A DNA stretch of 64,000 nt from Chthoniobacterales bacterium (GTDB lineage: Bacteria; Verrucomicrobiota; Verrucomicrobiia; Chthoniobacterales; UBA10450), in the NCBI GenBank assembly GCA_025929155.1, contig JAICMR010000001.1:31799-95798 (forward strand), given 5' to 3'. Each line of letters opens with the position of its first letter. Position 1 is the first letter of the stretch. A model generated the notes under the pieces. That model was not told the DNA's origin. It ran no database searches and was given only the letters and a program-made list of their open reading frames with translations. Shown here piece after piece: positions 9,934 through 20,900 of this stretch. Position numbers and translations under genes: made by a program.

Positions 9934-11124
9934 TCACATCCGTTCCCCTTCGGTCAGCATCCGCACCCGCTCGTCCAGGAACGGCAGCCGGATCGTCAAT
10001 GTCAGTCCCTTGCCTTCGGTACTTTCGATCGCGATCTCGCCTCCATGTTCGCGAACAATCCGCCTAACGATAAGCAGGCCGAGTCCCGAGCCGCCGCGTT
10101 TGGTTGTGAAATAAGGCTCATAAATCCGGCTCAGATTTTCCGCCGAGATTCCGCCGCCCGTGTCCGTGAAACTGATCTTCACGTGCGTGTCGTCCCGGTC
10201 GCTCCGGATGCGGAGGATCCCGCGACGTTTCATGGCTTCGAAGCTGTTCTTGATCGCGTTATAAAAGACCTGCTTCATCTGGTCGCGATCGAGCTGGAGC
10301 GGCGGTAGATCTTCGCGCAGCTCCGTCTCGACCACGATGTCGCGGTCTTTTATCTCCGCCTGGAAAAAGCGGATCGTTTCCTCCAGCAGCTTGTTCACGT
10401 CCTCCGGCTGGAGTTGGGGTTTCGAGGGACGAATCGCACGCAGGAATTGTGTCACGATCGAGTCGAGCCGGTTGATCTCCGCCCGCGCGATATCGATCGA
10501 TTCCTGCAGCTCGCGCTTCTCTTCCGTCGCGCTCAGTTTCCTCACCTTCCGCTCCATTAATTGCAGATGGATGTGGAGCGAGTTGAGCGGATTGCCGATT
10601 TCATGTGCGACCCCGGCGGCGAGCAAAGTGAGCGCCGAGAAACGCTCGGATTCGATGGTCTGCTCGGCCGAGCGCCGGCTCTCGGTGATGTCGCGCAGGA
10701 TCATGGCATGCCCGACCCGCTCCGCCACATGGTCGTTAGGCTGCGATCCATCGGTCTTCCGCTCGATCATGAGCGGCACGACGTAAAAGTTAATGAATCG
10801 GTTCGCCGGATAAAAAATCTCCATGTCCCGGCTGAGCACGCTCTCCGATTGCGAGAGCGCTTTCCAATCGAGGCCACGAACGCGCTCGTCGAGCGGCCGG
10901 CCCACCGCTTTCTCTCCGTCGATGCCGAAGATTTCGCAGGCGGCGTCGTTCAGGTAAGTGATCCGACCCTTCGCGTCGGTCACAATGATCCCTTCCTGGA
11001 TGGAGTTGAAAATCGTCTCGAGGAATCCCTTCTCCTGCGCGAGGCGCAGCAGGTAATTTTGCACTTCCTCGGGCCCAATACGGCCGAGGCGTTCGATGAG
11101 TTTTTCGAGAAAACCGGATTTCAT
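9934..11124 (-). CDS. PAS-domain sensor histidine kinase (NtrB-like)
   Basis: GVAHEIGNPLNSLHIHLQLMER H-box, DQMKQVFYNAIKNSFEAM N-box, GSGLGLLIVRRIVREHGG G-box; N-terminal PAS-like region. Confidence 0.92.
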   Translation of the reverse strand: MKSGFLEKLIERLGRIGPEEVQNYLLRLAQEKGFLETIFNSIQEGIIVTDAKGRITYLNDAACEIFGIDGEKAVGRPLDERVRGLDWKALSQSESVLSRDMEIFYPANRFINFYVVPLMIERKTDGSQPNDHVAERVGHAMILRDITESRRSAEQTIESERFSALTLLAAGVAHEIGNPLNSLHIHLQLMERKVRKLSATEEKRELQESIDIARAEINRLDSIVTQFLRAIRPSKPQLQPEDVNKLLEETIRFFQAEIKDRDIVVETELREDLPPLQLDRDQMKQVFYNAIKNSFEAMKRRGILRIRSDRDDTHVKISFTDTGGGISAENLSRIYEPYFTTKRGGSGLGLLIVRRIVREHGGEIAIESTEGKGLTLTIRLPFLDERVRMLTEGERM

Positions 11125-11195
11125 GTAGCGTGCGCTGTCCCAGCGCAGAAGAGCTTGGCAAGGGCGTTTCCTAGAGAACAGCCGACACTACACAC

Positions 11196-11813
11196 ATGAC
11201 TCGGACTTTTCTTCTCTCGCCCGCCTATGCTGGCGGCCGCCGCGCGCAGATGCTCCTGAGCGAACGGGCGCAGTTCGCGCTCGCGCGACGGTTGCGCATG
11301 GGTGAAGCGGTGTCGTTAGGCGAAGTCTTCACCTTTCTCAGCGGTCTCTATTTTCGAGGGAAACTGGCCTACGCGAATACCTTCGCTAGCGACTTTGAGC
11401 GGGTGCTCGTGATCACGCCGACGCGCGGCCTCGTGCCGGCAGCGACCGGCGTCACGCTCGCGGACCTGCGGGAATTTGCCGAGGTCGATATTGCGCAAGA
11501 CGAGCCGCGTTATCGGCAACCGCTCGAGCGCGACCTGCGCCGGCTCGTTCGGCAACTTTCGCCGGCCTGCGACGTTGTGCTGCTCGGAAGCATCGCGACG
11601 GGCAAGTATGTCCGTGTGATGCTCGAGATTTTGCAGGATCGGCTGCGGTTTCCAGCGGATTTCGTCGGGCGTGGCGACATGAGCCGTGGCGGGTTGCTCC
11701 TGCGCTGCGCGGTGGATCGCGTCGAACTCAGTTACATCCCAGTGGCCGGCGCGACACGAAAAGGGAAGCGACCCCCAAAGCTGGCGCCGCGTCGCTACCC
11801 GCGGTCGTCCTGA
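11196..11813 (+). CDS. Hypothetical protein upstream of ATP-dependent ligase
   Basis: 205-aa ORF MTRTFLLSPAYAGGRRAQMLLSERAQFALARRLR; stop TGA supplied by palindromic element at 11804. Confidence 0.7.
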   Translation: MTRTFLLSPAYAGGRRAQMLLSERAQFALARRLRMGEAVSLGEVFTFLSGLYFRGKLAYANTFASDFERVLVITPTRGLVPAATGVTLADLREFAEVDIAQDEPRYRQPLERDLRRLVRQLSPACDVVLLGSIATGKYVRVMLEILQDRLRFPADFVGRGDMSRGGLLLRCAVDRVELSYIPVAGATRKGKRPPKLAPRRYPRSS

Positions 11814-11921
11814 GCGAAGTCGAAAGATCCCGGGAAAAAACCATGAAGCGCAAACTGCAAAACTCGCTTTCCAGAAACTCCGCGGGATCTTTCGACTCCG
11901 CCTCGCTGTGCTCAAGATGAC
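11804..11921. repeat. Palindromic element, family A (GTCATCCTGAGCG..AAGGATC type)
   Basis: Left arm gtcgtcctgagcgaagtcgaaagatcccg; right arm cgcgggatctttcgactccgcctcgctgtgctcaagatgac. Confidence 0.85.
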
Positions 11922-12954
11922 AAAGCCTCTGCAACCGCCGCTCCCGCCGATGGAAGCCCGCTCCGTCGATGAAATCCCGAGCGACGACGGCTGGCAATAC
12001 GAGCCGAAGTGGGACGGCTTCCGCTGCCTCGCCTTCCGCGAGGGTGACGAAATTTACCTGCAGTCAAAAGCTGGCCAGCCGCTGGCGCGTTATTTCCCCG
12101 ATGTCGTCAAGGTGCTCCTCGAACTGAACGCGAAACGGTTTGTTCTCGACGGCGAATTAGTGGTTCCGGTCAAGGGCGCCCTTTCCTTTGATGAATTGCA
12201 ACTTCGGCTTCATCCCGCCGCCAGCCGCGTCCAAAAACTGGCTGCGGCCCATCCGGCGACCTTCGTCGTCTTCGACCTGCTTTCCGGCACGGACGGGCAA
12301 TCGCTCGTCGAGATACCGCTCGCGAAACGCCGCCCATTGCTCGAGGAATTCGCGAGCCAATTGTTCGCTGGCGAAAAGCAAATCCGCCTCTCACCAGCCA
12401 CAACCGATCTTGCCCGGGCGGAAAAGTGGTTTGAGAAAGTCGGTGGCGACCTCGATGGGATCATTGCGAAGCGGACCGATGCCGCCTACGCCTCGGGCGA
12501 GCGGACGGCGATGGTGAAGATCAAACAAATTCGGACCGTCGACTGCGTTGTCGGGGGCTTTCGTTATGCCAGCAGCGGCGACGTCATCGGCTCGCTCCTG
12601 CTCGGACTTTACGACGAGGAAGGGTTGCTCCACCACGTCGGCTTTACTTCCGCCTTTAAGGCGGGCGAGAAACCTGCCCTAACGAAAAAGTTTGAAGCCC
12701 TGAAGAAGCCGCCCGGATTTACCGGCAATGCACCGGGCGGACCGAGCCGCTGGAGCACGGAGCGGAGCGGAGAATGGGAACCGGTCGCACCGTGCGAAGT
12801 GGTGGAAGTCACTTACGATCACTTCACGGGCGGACGCTTTCGGCACGGCACGAAGATTGTGCGCTGGCGCAAAGACAAACCGCCGAAGCAATGCACGCTT
12901 GCCCAGGTCGAAGATCGCGAAGGCAAATCGCTCACGCTCCTGTCTTCATCTTGA
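11917..12954 (+). CDS. ATP-dependent DNA ligase (LigD/LigC-like)
   Basis: QYEPKWDGFRCLAFREGDEIYLQSKAGQPL ligase motif I (K-x-D-G), DGELVV, EWFEKVGGDLDGIIAKR-like motif. Likely start MTKPLQPPLPPMEARS at 11917. Confidence 0.9.
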   Translation: MTKPLQPPLPPMEARSVDEIPSDDGWQYEPKWDGFRCLAFREGDEIYLQSKAGQPLARYFPDVVKVLLELNAKRFVLDGELVVPVKGALSFDELQLRLHPAASRVQKLAAAHPATFVVFDLLSGTDGQSLVEIPLAKRRPLLEEFASQLFAGEKQIRLSPATTDLARAEKWFEKVGGDLDGIIAKRTDAAYASGERTAMVKIKQIRTVDCVVGGFRYASSGDVIGSLLLGLYDEEGLLHHVGFTSAFKAGEKPALTKKFEALKKPPGFTGNAPGGPSRWSTERSGEWEPVAPCEVVEVTYDHFTGGRFRHGTKIVRWRKDKPPKQCTLAQVEDREGKSLTLLSSS

Positions 12955-12984
12955 TTCGACTCTCCGATCGGAAACCATTCGCGC

Positions 12985-13497
12985 ATGACTAACGAATGGG
13001 AACAGGCGCGAATTCCAACTGCGATTCTGTGGGGAGGTTTGGTTGCCGGCGTGCTCGACTTCACCTTCGCGCTCACCTTCAATCACTGGCGCGGCGTCCC
13101 TTTCATCCGGGTTCCGCAGGCGATCGCGAGCGGCCTGCTCGGCCGCGATGCGTTTCAAGGTGGCCTAACGACTGCGGCGTTCGGCGTCGCGCTCCACTTC
13201 CTGATCGCGTTCTGTCTGGCGGCTTTTTATAACGGAGTGAGCCGCCTCTTTCCGGTCTTGATCCGTTGGGCGGTGCTCTTCGGTCCGCTTTACGGCGTCG
13301 CGGTTTATTTCTTCATGAATCTCGTCGTGCTCCCGCTCTCGCGAGCGCCAAAATTTAAGCACACCGCGCTCTCGACCTGGAGCGATCTCGGCTCGCATGT
13401 CGTCTTCGTCGGTCTAACCATCGCGCTTTTCGCGCGCCGCTACGCGAGCGCGCGCCAACCGGCGGATTTGCCTAACGACTCCAGCTCGGCTCGGTGA
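12985..13497 (+). CDS. Hypothetical integral membrane protein
   Basis: 170 aa, several hydrophobic segments (GGLVAGVLDFTFALTF, FLIAFCLAAFYNGVSRLFPVLI). Confidence 0.7.
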   Translation: MTNEWEQARIPTAILWGGLVAGVLDFTFALTFNHWRGVPFIRVPQAIASGLLGRDAFQGGLTTAAFGVALHFLIAFCLAAFYNGVSRLFPVLIRWAVLFGPLYGVAVYFFMNLVVLPLSRAPKFKHTALSTWSDLGSHVVFVGLTIALFARRYASARQPADLPNDSSSAR

Positions 13498-14626
13498 TTT
13501 TGCCGAGGCCTTCGAGCACCTTGATCTTTTGGCTGTTCACCGTGTCAACCATGTAGAGCGTGCCGCCGTCGCTGTAGATCAGGTGGCGCGAGTCCGGTCC
13601 CCACACCGGATCTTCGCCGGTCCCGACGACGCGCTTGTTCCCGCCGCCGAGATCCATCACCACCACCTGAAAGTCGCCGCCGGAGCGGACATTGAAGGCG
13701 ATCTTTTTTCCGTCCGGCGACCAACTCGGCTCGGTGCAGTAGCCATAGCCGGTCGAGATTGGGCTACCCGATCCGCCGCGCGCCGAAATCCGATAAAGTT
13801 GCGGGCCGCCGGAGCCGCTGAACGAGTAGATAATTTCCTCCCCGTCAGGAGACCACGTCGGGCTCGACTCCACCCCGCGGGTGTGGGTCAAACGCTCCGC
13901 GCCGCCCCCGTTCGCGCTCACGGTGTAAAGTTCCGGGTTGCCATCTTTGCTGATCGTTAGGGCGATCCGGTTGCCGTTCGGGGAAAAGGCGACGCCGCTG
14001 TTGGTGCCGGGGTAATTTACGATCTTGTTCCGCGCGCCGCTCGCGAGATCAATCAGATACACATCAGCGTAACCGCTCTGGTAACCGGTGTAGGTGATTC
14101 GGCTCCCGTCGGGGCTGATCGAGGGATGCACGCTGATCGTATTGTCATGCGTGAGCTGCCGCGCATTCGTCCCGTCGTAATCCGCGACGTAAACTTCCTT
14201 GTGGCCGCTCCGCGTCGCGATGAAAGCGATTTTGCTTCCGGCCAGGCCTTTGTGGCCGGTCAGCGTTTCGATGATGTCGTTAGCAAACTCGTGCGCATTC
14301 GCGCGATTTTCGCCGTTGTAGGTTTTCGAGAGCACGGTGCCGCCGCTGTGATCCACAACCGTTCCCTGTAGATTTCCAGCGTCCGCGCGTCCACTCACGG
14401 TATAGGAGGCGTTGGCGCTGCCGAGGTTGAAAAGGCCCGACATCGTCAGGTCCTTTTGCACGATATTTGTCGCAGCCGCGCCGTCGGCTCCCGTGAGCCC
14501 GGCGATGCTCAGGTTCAGGCGGTCACCCTTACTCACAGTGATCGTCGGCACATCCTCGCCGCGCGCCAGTTGCATTGTTGTTAGGCAAATGATCGCCGTC
14601 ACGGTTGCTCGTAAAATTTGTCTCAT
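13472..14626 (-). CDS. tolB: TolB-like beta-propeller protein
   Basis: WD40-like/TolB repeats: [75 protein letters not shown]. Confidence 0.93.
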   Translation of the reverse strand: MRQILRATVTAIICLTTMQLARGEDVPTITVSKGDRLNLSIAGLTGADGAAATNIVQKDLTMSGLFNLGSANASYTVSGRADAGNLQGTVVDHSGGTVLSKTYNGENRANAHEFANDIIETLTGHKGLAGSKIAFIATRSGHKEVYVADYDGTNARQLTHDNTISVHPSISPDGSRITYTGYQSGYADVYLIDLASGARNKIVNYPGTNSGVAFSPNGNRIALTISKDGNPELYTVSANGGGAERLTHTRGVESSPTWSPDGEEIIYSFSGSGGPQLYRISARGGSGSPISTGYGYCTEPSWSPDGKKIAFNVRSGGDFQVVVMDLGGGNKRVVGTGEDPVWGPDSRHLIYSDGGTLYMVDTVNSQKIKVLEGLGKITEPSWSR

Positions 14627-15588
14627 TGCCCGGAATTTAATTCGAAGTTGATGTTCACGTCATAATATTCGTTGCCCAGGCCAGCCGGCAACGGATCGAC
14701 TTTTTTGACGCGCGCAGCAGCGGCTTTCACGGAGTCGTCCACGACGGAATTACCGGAGGATTTCGCGATTGAGTAGTCGGAAATTCGTCCGTCTTTTTCG
14801 ATCCGGAGGCGCAGCAGGACCGAAAGCTTCGCGCTCTGCACGACGGACGTCGGCTGGACCCATTCGCTGTAGAAACGGTCGTGCAACATGCCGCCATACC
14901 AGCCAAACTCGGAGGCGCCGGAGCCTTGGCCGTGACCGCCGGAACCGCCTGCGCCTTTGGTTTCGCCGGTCTCACTCTCGCCCGCGGCGGTTGCTTTCTT
15001 CGCTGATTTTTCTCTCAGAGATTTCTCCTCGCCGTCGTCTGCTTTCTCCTTCGCCAGGGCGGCCTTGGCGATGGCCTTTTTCTTTGCGGTTTCCTTTTCT
15101 TCCTGCTCCTCGTCAGGCGTGGCCTTTGGCTTCGCTTTCGGCGTCGCCTTCTTCTTTGGAGTCGGTGATGGCTTCGGCGTATGTTTTGGCGTCGATTTTG
15201 GCGTCGGTTTCGGCTTGGGCGTCGGCGTCTCGGTTGGCTTGGGCGTTGGAGTTGGAGTCTCGGTCGGAGTCGGAGTCGCCGTCGCCGTCGGGCTGACCGG
15301 GATTTCTATCTCGCTCTTGGCGCTCGGCAAAACTTCCGGAGTCGCTTCTTCCGCCGGTTCGTTAGGCGAAGTGACCGGAGTTTCTTCTTCCGGCGGCGGC
15401 GCGGGGGTTTCCGCGGCCGCTTCCGGGGCTGGCAGGGCCTGACTCGCGCCCGCGCCGCCTTCCATCCAGACGATGTCCTTCGGCGCCGGTCTCGTCGTTC
15501 GACTCCACCAAAGCAGCCCAAGCAGGACCACGACGTGGATCAACCCGACGATCGTGACGTTGCGCCAGAAACGCGCGTCGCGCGTCAT
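14623..15588 (-). CDS. TonB/TolA-like energy transducer with Pro/Thr/Lys-rich linker
   Basis: N-terminal TM ([18 protein letters not shown]), [24 protein letters not shown] low complexity, C-terminal TonB-like domain; in cluster with tolQ/R/B. Confidence 0.85.
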   Translation of the reverse strand: MTRDARFWRNVTIVGLIHVVVLLGLLWWSRTTRPAPKDIVWMEGGAGASQALPAPEAAAETPAPPPEEETPVTSPNEPAEEATPEVLPSAKSEIEIPVSPTATATPTPTETPTPTPKPTETPTPKPKPTPKSTPKHTPKPSPTPKKKATPKAKPKATPDEEQEEKETAKKKAIAKAALAKEKADDGEEKSLREKSAKKATAAGESETGETKGAGGSGGHGQGSGASEFGWYGGMLHDRFYSEWVQPTSVVQSAKLSVLLRLRIEKDGRISDYSIAKSSGNSVVDDSVKAAAARVKKVDPLPAGLGNEYYDVNINFELNSGQ

Positions 15589-16007
15589 TTCCCCGGCGTC
15601 TCTTCCTGGGTGGCGATGCCGACTTTCGTGATCTCCGCCCGCTGCAATGCGTCCATGAGGTTGACCAATTTTTGCACCGGCAAAGAACGATCCGGACGAA
15701 TCACGACCGCGACATTGGGATCGGCTTGTTTCAAGCTCGCGAGTCGCGTCGGGAGCGCCGCTGCTTCCACCACTTCTTCATTCAGCCTAACGACTTCGTT
15801 GCGATCCATCGAGAGCGTCTGGACGGCGGCCGGATTGATCGGCGCGTTCGTCGTGCCGCTCGAGGGAATGATGAGTGTCTTGCTGTTCTCCATCAGCGGC
15901 GTCGTGATCATGAAAATGATCAGCAGAACGAAAGCGAGATCGAGCAGCGGAGTGATGTTGATCTCCGAGAGCGTCGTGAGGCTGGTGCGGCTGGAGTAAC
16001 GGCGCAT
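15585..16007 (-). CDS. tolR: ExbD/TolR biopolymer transport protein
   Basis: [27 protein letters not shown] signature. Confidence 0.93.
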   Translation of the reverse strand: MRRYSSRTSLTTLSEINITPLLDLAFVLLIIFMITTPLMENSKTLIIPSSGTTNAPINPAAVQTLSMDRNEVVRLNEEVVEAAALPTRLASLKQADPNVAVVIRPDRSLPVQKLVNLMDALQRAEITKVGIATQEETPGK

Positions 16008-16128
16008 GGATCGCTAAGGAAAGGAGGAAAACAGGAACGTTCTTCGAACGAGATTTCGACTCAGAAGATTAGGCAAAACGCAGCAAAGCATCAGGCAGAT
16101 CCGGTTTCTCTCCTCCGCGATTCTGCTC

Positions 16129-16893
16129 TCATCTGCGGAAATCGGACATGCGTCCACCGTGCTCGACATATCTGTGCTCAAATTCGGAGGCGAGCTCGGC
16201 CGCGAAGTTATCCATCTCCACCGTCATCGCGCGAATGCTGGTGACGAGAAAGTTGTAGCCAAACATCGCCGGGATCGCGACGCAGAGCGCGGTCACGGTT
16301 GTGATCAGCGCGCCGGAAACACCCGGCGCCATCGCCGCGAGGTTCGCGCTGCCCGCTTCGGCCACGCCGGTAAAAGTATCCATGACTCCCCAGACCGTGC
16401 CTAACAATCCCAGGAACGGCGCACCGCTAACTGCGGTCGCGAGCAGGATCATTTGCGATTCGAGTTTCAACGCCGTCTCGCCGACCGCGCGCTCCATCGC
16501 CGCGTTGACCGCGTGCATCTGCGCCGGCGTGATCTTGTCCGCAATCTCGAGACGCGCGCGAAACGTCTCGTCGATTTCCGCCGACCCGAGCAGGTGAAAA
16601 GTCAGCTCCTTGCATCCGGCGCGATAGACATTGAAGACGGGGGACCCCGAAAAACGCACGCTTGATTCAAACAAGCGCAGCGGCTGCCGATCCTGGCGGA
16701 AGGCAGCGAGAAAACGGTCGCTCTGTTTCCGCGCAAACTGAATCACGCGCATCTTCGTCACCATCACTGACCAACTGAAAATCGAGCCGATGCAAAGAAT
16801 GCCGAGCACCATCTTGCCCGCGATCGTGGCGTGCTCGAAAGAAAAAACGAGGCCGCCATCCGCAAGAAATCCGGCCGAAAAGAGTTCCGTCAT
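16129..16893 (-). CDS. tolQ: MotA/TolQ/ExbB proton channel protein
   Basis: LLATAVSGAPFLGLLGTVWGVMDTFTGVAEAGSANLAAMAPGVSGALITTVTALCVAIPAMFGYN. Confidence 0.93.
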   Translation of the reverse strand: MTELFSAGFLADGGLVFSFEHATIAGKMVLGILCIGSIFSWSVMVTKMRVIQFARKQSDRFLAAFRQDRQPLRLFESSVRFSGSPVFNVYRAGCKELTFHLLGSAEIDETFRARLEIADKITPAQMHAVNAAMERAVGETALKLESQMILLATAVSGAPFLGLLGTVWGVMDTFTGVAEAGSANLAAMAPGVSGALITTVTALCVAIPAMFGYNFLVTSIRAMTVEMDNFAAELASEFEHRYVEHGGRMSDFRR

Positions 16894-16949
16894 TCCGGTC
16901 TAAGTCATAGCCCGCTCAGGGCGAAACGAAAGGCGCAATCCCGGCCCCG

Positions 16950-17936
16950 TCACGTCTGACGGAATCGCGGCGCCGACTGTTCATTGCGGATCCTGCCGAC
17001 GATGATAAACGCCAGTCCGATCGCGATGAGGAAGAAAGAAAAGAACTGTCCGCGCGTGAAACCGGCGATCAGCGACGCGTCCGGTTCGCGAAAATATTCC
17101 ACGATGATCCGGAAGATCGCGTAGCAGACGAAGAATAAACCGGTCAGCACGCCATTCGGCTGGCGGGTCCGCGTACGCACAAGCCAAAGGATCGCGAAGA
17201 GCGCCACGCCTTCGAGCAGCGCCTCGTAAAGCTGCGACGGGTGCCGCGGCGTGAGGATGAAGTGTAATTTTTCGCGCAGGAGCGGATGCGTCTGCAGACC
17301 ATTCACGATTGCTTCCGGAGTCGTTAGGCTGGGAGCGACGGTTTGCGCGGCGAGAAGCGCGTGATCAGCGACCGCGGCGTTCGCCGGATCGAGGATCTCC
17401 TTCGGGAAAAGCATTGCCCACGGCACGGTCGTGGGCCGTCCGTAAAGCTCGCCGTTGATGAAGTTCGCGCAGCGGCCGCAGAAGAGGCCGATCGGTGCCA
17501 CAACCACGAGGTTGTCGCCGAGATTGGTCCACGAGATCTTGTGCCGCCACGAGTAGTAAAAAGTGAACGCGATCAGCCCAAGCATGCCGCCGTGGCTCGA
17601 CATCCCACCTTCCCAGACGCGGAAAATCGAGAGGGGATCGCGCAACATTTCCGGCCGGTAAAACAACACGTAGCCGAGTCGGCCGCCGAGCATCACGCCG
17701 AAGAGCGCGCCCCAGGTAATGAAGTCGCCCACCTGATCGACCTGCAGTTCGGTGTAACCCTTTTTCGCCAGATGGCGCAGAAGCAGAAACCCGAGAGCGA
17801 AGGCGAGCACGTAAGCCATGCCGTACCAGCGCGGCCCGATGTTGCCCCAGAGGCGGAAGATGAACGGATCGAAGTCGTCGAGGAAATAGGCGAGCATCAG
17901 GCGCGCGAGCTTCCGCGATTTTAGGTCGAGCGGCAA
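16950..17936 (-). CDS. lgt: Prolipoprotein diacylglyceryl transferase
   Basis: WEGGMSSHGGMLG, GRCANFINGELYGRPT, HPSQLYEALLEG. Confidence 0.97.
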   Translation of the reverse strand: MPLDLKSRKLARLMLAYFLDDFDPFIFRLWGNIGPRWYGMAYVLAFALGFLLLRHLAKKGYTELQVDQVGDFITWGALFGVMLGGRLGYVLFYRPEMLRDPLSIFRVWEGGMSSHGGMLGLIAFTFYYSWRHKISWTNLGDNLVVVAPIGLFCGRCANFINGELYGRPTTVPWAMLFPKEILDPANAAVADHALLAAQTVAPSLTTPEAIVNGLQTHPLLREKLHFILTPRHPSQLYEALLEGVALFAILWLVRTRTRQPNGVLTGLFFVCYAIFRIIVEYFREPDASLIAGFTRGQFFSFFLIAIGLAFIIVGRIRNEQSAPRFRQT

Positions 17937-17993
17937 CCGCGGGAAACTCTGGTGGTCCGCGCAGTCATCCTGTGCGAGCGCCGTGGGATCCGA

Positions 17994-20900
17994 TCAGGAT
18001 GACCGGGGGCGAGATGGCGCTTTACGGAGGGCTGGCGCGGTTCCCGTTTTGGTCTTCAAAGCAACCTCCCGCCCCTGCGCAAGCACTTTACGCAGAAACG
18101 GCGCCGTCCGGCTCACCCGATTCTTCGCGACTTCTTCGGGCGTACCTGCAACCACGATTTCTCCGCCTAACGAACCCGCCTCCGGACCGATATCGATCAC
18201 GTAATCGGCTTCGGCGATCACGCTCAGGTTGTGCTCGATCACGATCACAGTGTTTCCATCGTCCACGAGCCGATGAAGGACATTTAAGAGCAACTTCACG
18301 TCGGCCATGTGCAAACCGATCGTCGGTTCTTCCAGAAGATAGAGCGTCGACTTCGGCGTCCGCATTTTGCGCATCCGTTCGTTCGTCGCGCGACTGACTC
18401 CGCGCGTTAATTTGGTTGCAAGCTTCAGCCGTTGCGCTTCGCCGCCGCTCAAGGTCGGGCTCGGCTGCCCAAGTTTCAGGTAGCCCAAGCCCGTATCCAC
18501 GAGCAGGCCGAGCGGACGCGCGATCTTCTGGTTCGCGGCGAAGAATTCCGCGGCCTGCGCGATCGTCATTTCCATCACGTCACCGATGCTTTTGTCGTGG
18601 TAGAGCACTTCAAGCGTCTGCGCGTTGTAGCGTTTCCCGCTGCAATCTTCGCATTCAACGTAGCTGCTCGGGAGGAAGCTCATTTCGAGCTTAAGCTCGC
18701 CCTGGCCGCTGCACGTTTCGCAACGGCCGCCTTCGGTGTTGAAGGAAAATCGACTCGCGCTGTACCCGCGTACGCGAGCAACCGGTAACTGCGCGAAGAG
18801 ATTTCGGATTTCGTCCAAGACCTTGATGTAAGTCGCCGGAGTCGAGCGTGACGTTTTTCCGATCGGTGATTGATCGACTTCGTAGATCGCTTCCAGAAAT
18901 TCCGCGCCAGCGATGGTCGTCTGGTCAGGGCGCCCGTTTCGGGTGCTGGTTGACGTGTCCCGGGGCAACGAACTTTTGCTGCTGGTGGAAGTTTGAGAAG
19001 GCGAGACGCCACCGCCAGCACGCGAGAGGCGCCCCCTACCCAGCGCTTCCTTCACCGACGGAAGGAGAACCGACCGCATGAGCGTTGACTTTCCGGAACC
19101 GGAAATTCCCGTGATGACCGAGAGCCGGCTGATCGGAAACTTCACGTCCACGTGCTTCAGGTTGTTGACCTGCGCGTCTCCAATTTCGAGCCAATGCTCG
19201 ACTTCGCCTAACGACCTCCGCGATTTCCGCACCGGGTGACAAAGTGGGTCGCGCAGGCAGCGCCCGGTCTGTGATGCACTGATTTCCTGGATGTCGCGGA
19301 GCGTTCCCTCCGCCACGACTTCGCCACCGTGCACACCCGCGCCCGGCCCCAGATCGATGATGTGATCGGCGCGTCGCATCGTCTCCTCGTCGTGCTCGAC
19401 GATCACGAGCGAGTTTCCTTTTTCGCGCAGCGCGGTCAGCGTTTCGAGGAGCCGGACGTTGTCGCGCGCGTGCAGGCCGATGGTCGGCTCGTCGAGGACG
19501 TAAAGCACGCCGCGCAGGTTCGAGCCGAGCTGCGCCGCCAGCCGAATGCGTTGCGATTCGCCGCCACTCAAGGTCTTCGCGGAACGCCCGAGCGCGAGGT
19601 AACCGAGCCCAACGTTTTCCATGAAACGGAGCCGCTGCTCGATCTCCGGAACGAGATCGGCCGCGATGATTTTTTGCGTGCCGCGAAAGCGCAGCCGGGC
19701 GATCAGCGCGAGCGCTTCAGCTGCCGAACGGGCCGAGAAATCGTCGATCGTTTTTCCCTGGAGCCGCACGTGGCGCGCAATCGCGTTCAGGCGTGAGCCG
19801 TGGCAATCGGGACAGGGAACGGCTTCGCCGTCGTCAATGGCTTCAAACTGACGTTCCGCGCTCAGCTCGTTCTCGAGCGCGGAATCGCCCGTCTCCTCTT
19901 CGCTGCCCTGCAGTTTTTCGTTCCAGATTTCGCCGAAACCTTTGCAAGTCTCGCACCAGCCATGCGGGGAATTAAACGAAAACAAACGCGGGTCGAGCTC
20001 CTCGAAAGCGCGCCCGCAACCGGGGCAGCTCATCTCGGTGCTCATCGTCGTCAGTCGATTTTGTGCATCGAGCAGGTGAGCGGTGCCACGCCCAATCTGG
20101 AGCGCGCGCTGGATCAGGTTGCGGGCCTTCAGAATTCGCTTGGCATCGATCGCTCCGACAACCGCGTCGATCGTGTGTTCTTTGAAACGCTCGAGCTTGG
20201 TGAACTGTTTAATCCCGACGAGGCGGCGATCGACGTAGAGGGTGTCGAACCCCTGCCGCTCCGCCCAGCGCGCAACTTCCGTATGAAAGCCTTTGCGGGC
20301 TTTCACGAGCGGCGCCAGGACCTTGAGCGGGCCCCGCCGCGCCGCGGTTTCCAATTGCCTAACGATTGCGCCGAGCGTCTGCTTTTCCACCGGCAGATCG
20401 CAGTCCGGGCAAAATTGGGTCCCCGTTTTAGCGAAGAGGAGCCGGAGGAAATGGTAAACCTCCGTCACAGTTGCGACCGTAGATTTGCCGCCACCGCGCG
20501 TGACGCGCTGCTCGATCGCGACGCTCGGCGGCAGACCTTCGATCAGATCGACATCAGGCTTCTCGAGTTGCTCGACGAACTGCCGCGCGTACGGCGACAT
20601 GCTGTCGAGAAAACGGCGCTGTCCTTCTGCAAAGAGGAGATCGAACGCAACGGTCGATTTGCCGGAACCGCTCAGGCCGGTGATCACGACCAGCTCGTCG
20701 CGCGGGATCATCAGGCTGATGTTCTTGAGATTGTGTTCGCGCGCGCCGTGGATCGCGATCTCACGAGCGCGTCGCGTCGCGAGAGATCTGGGGTGCGCAC
20801 ACGCCCGTGCACCGTCCGGGGCCTCGCCCAGCGGTTCTTCGGCCGCGCGCAAGAACGATTCGTGATCGTTAGGCAAGTCGTAGTACACACTGGTTTTCGG

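Noticed and set aside
14957-15442. Gly/Val-rich repetitive plus-strand ORF ([14 protein letters not shown])
   Set aside because: Antisense translation of the TPTP-rich TonB linker, not an independent repeat protein.
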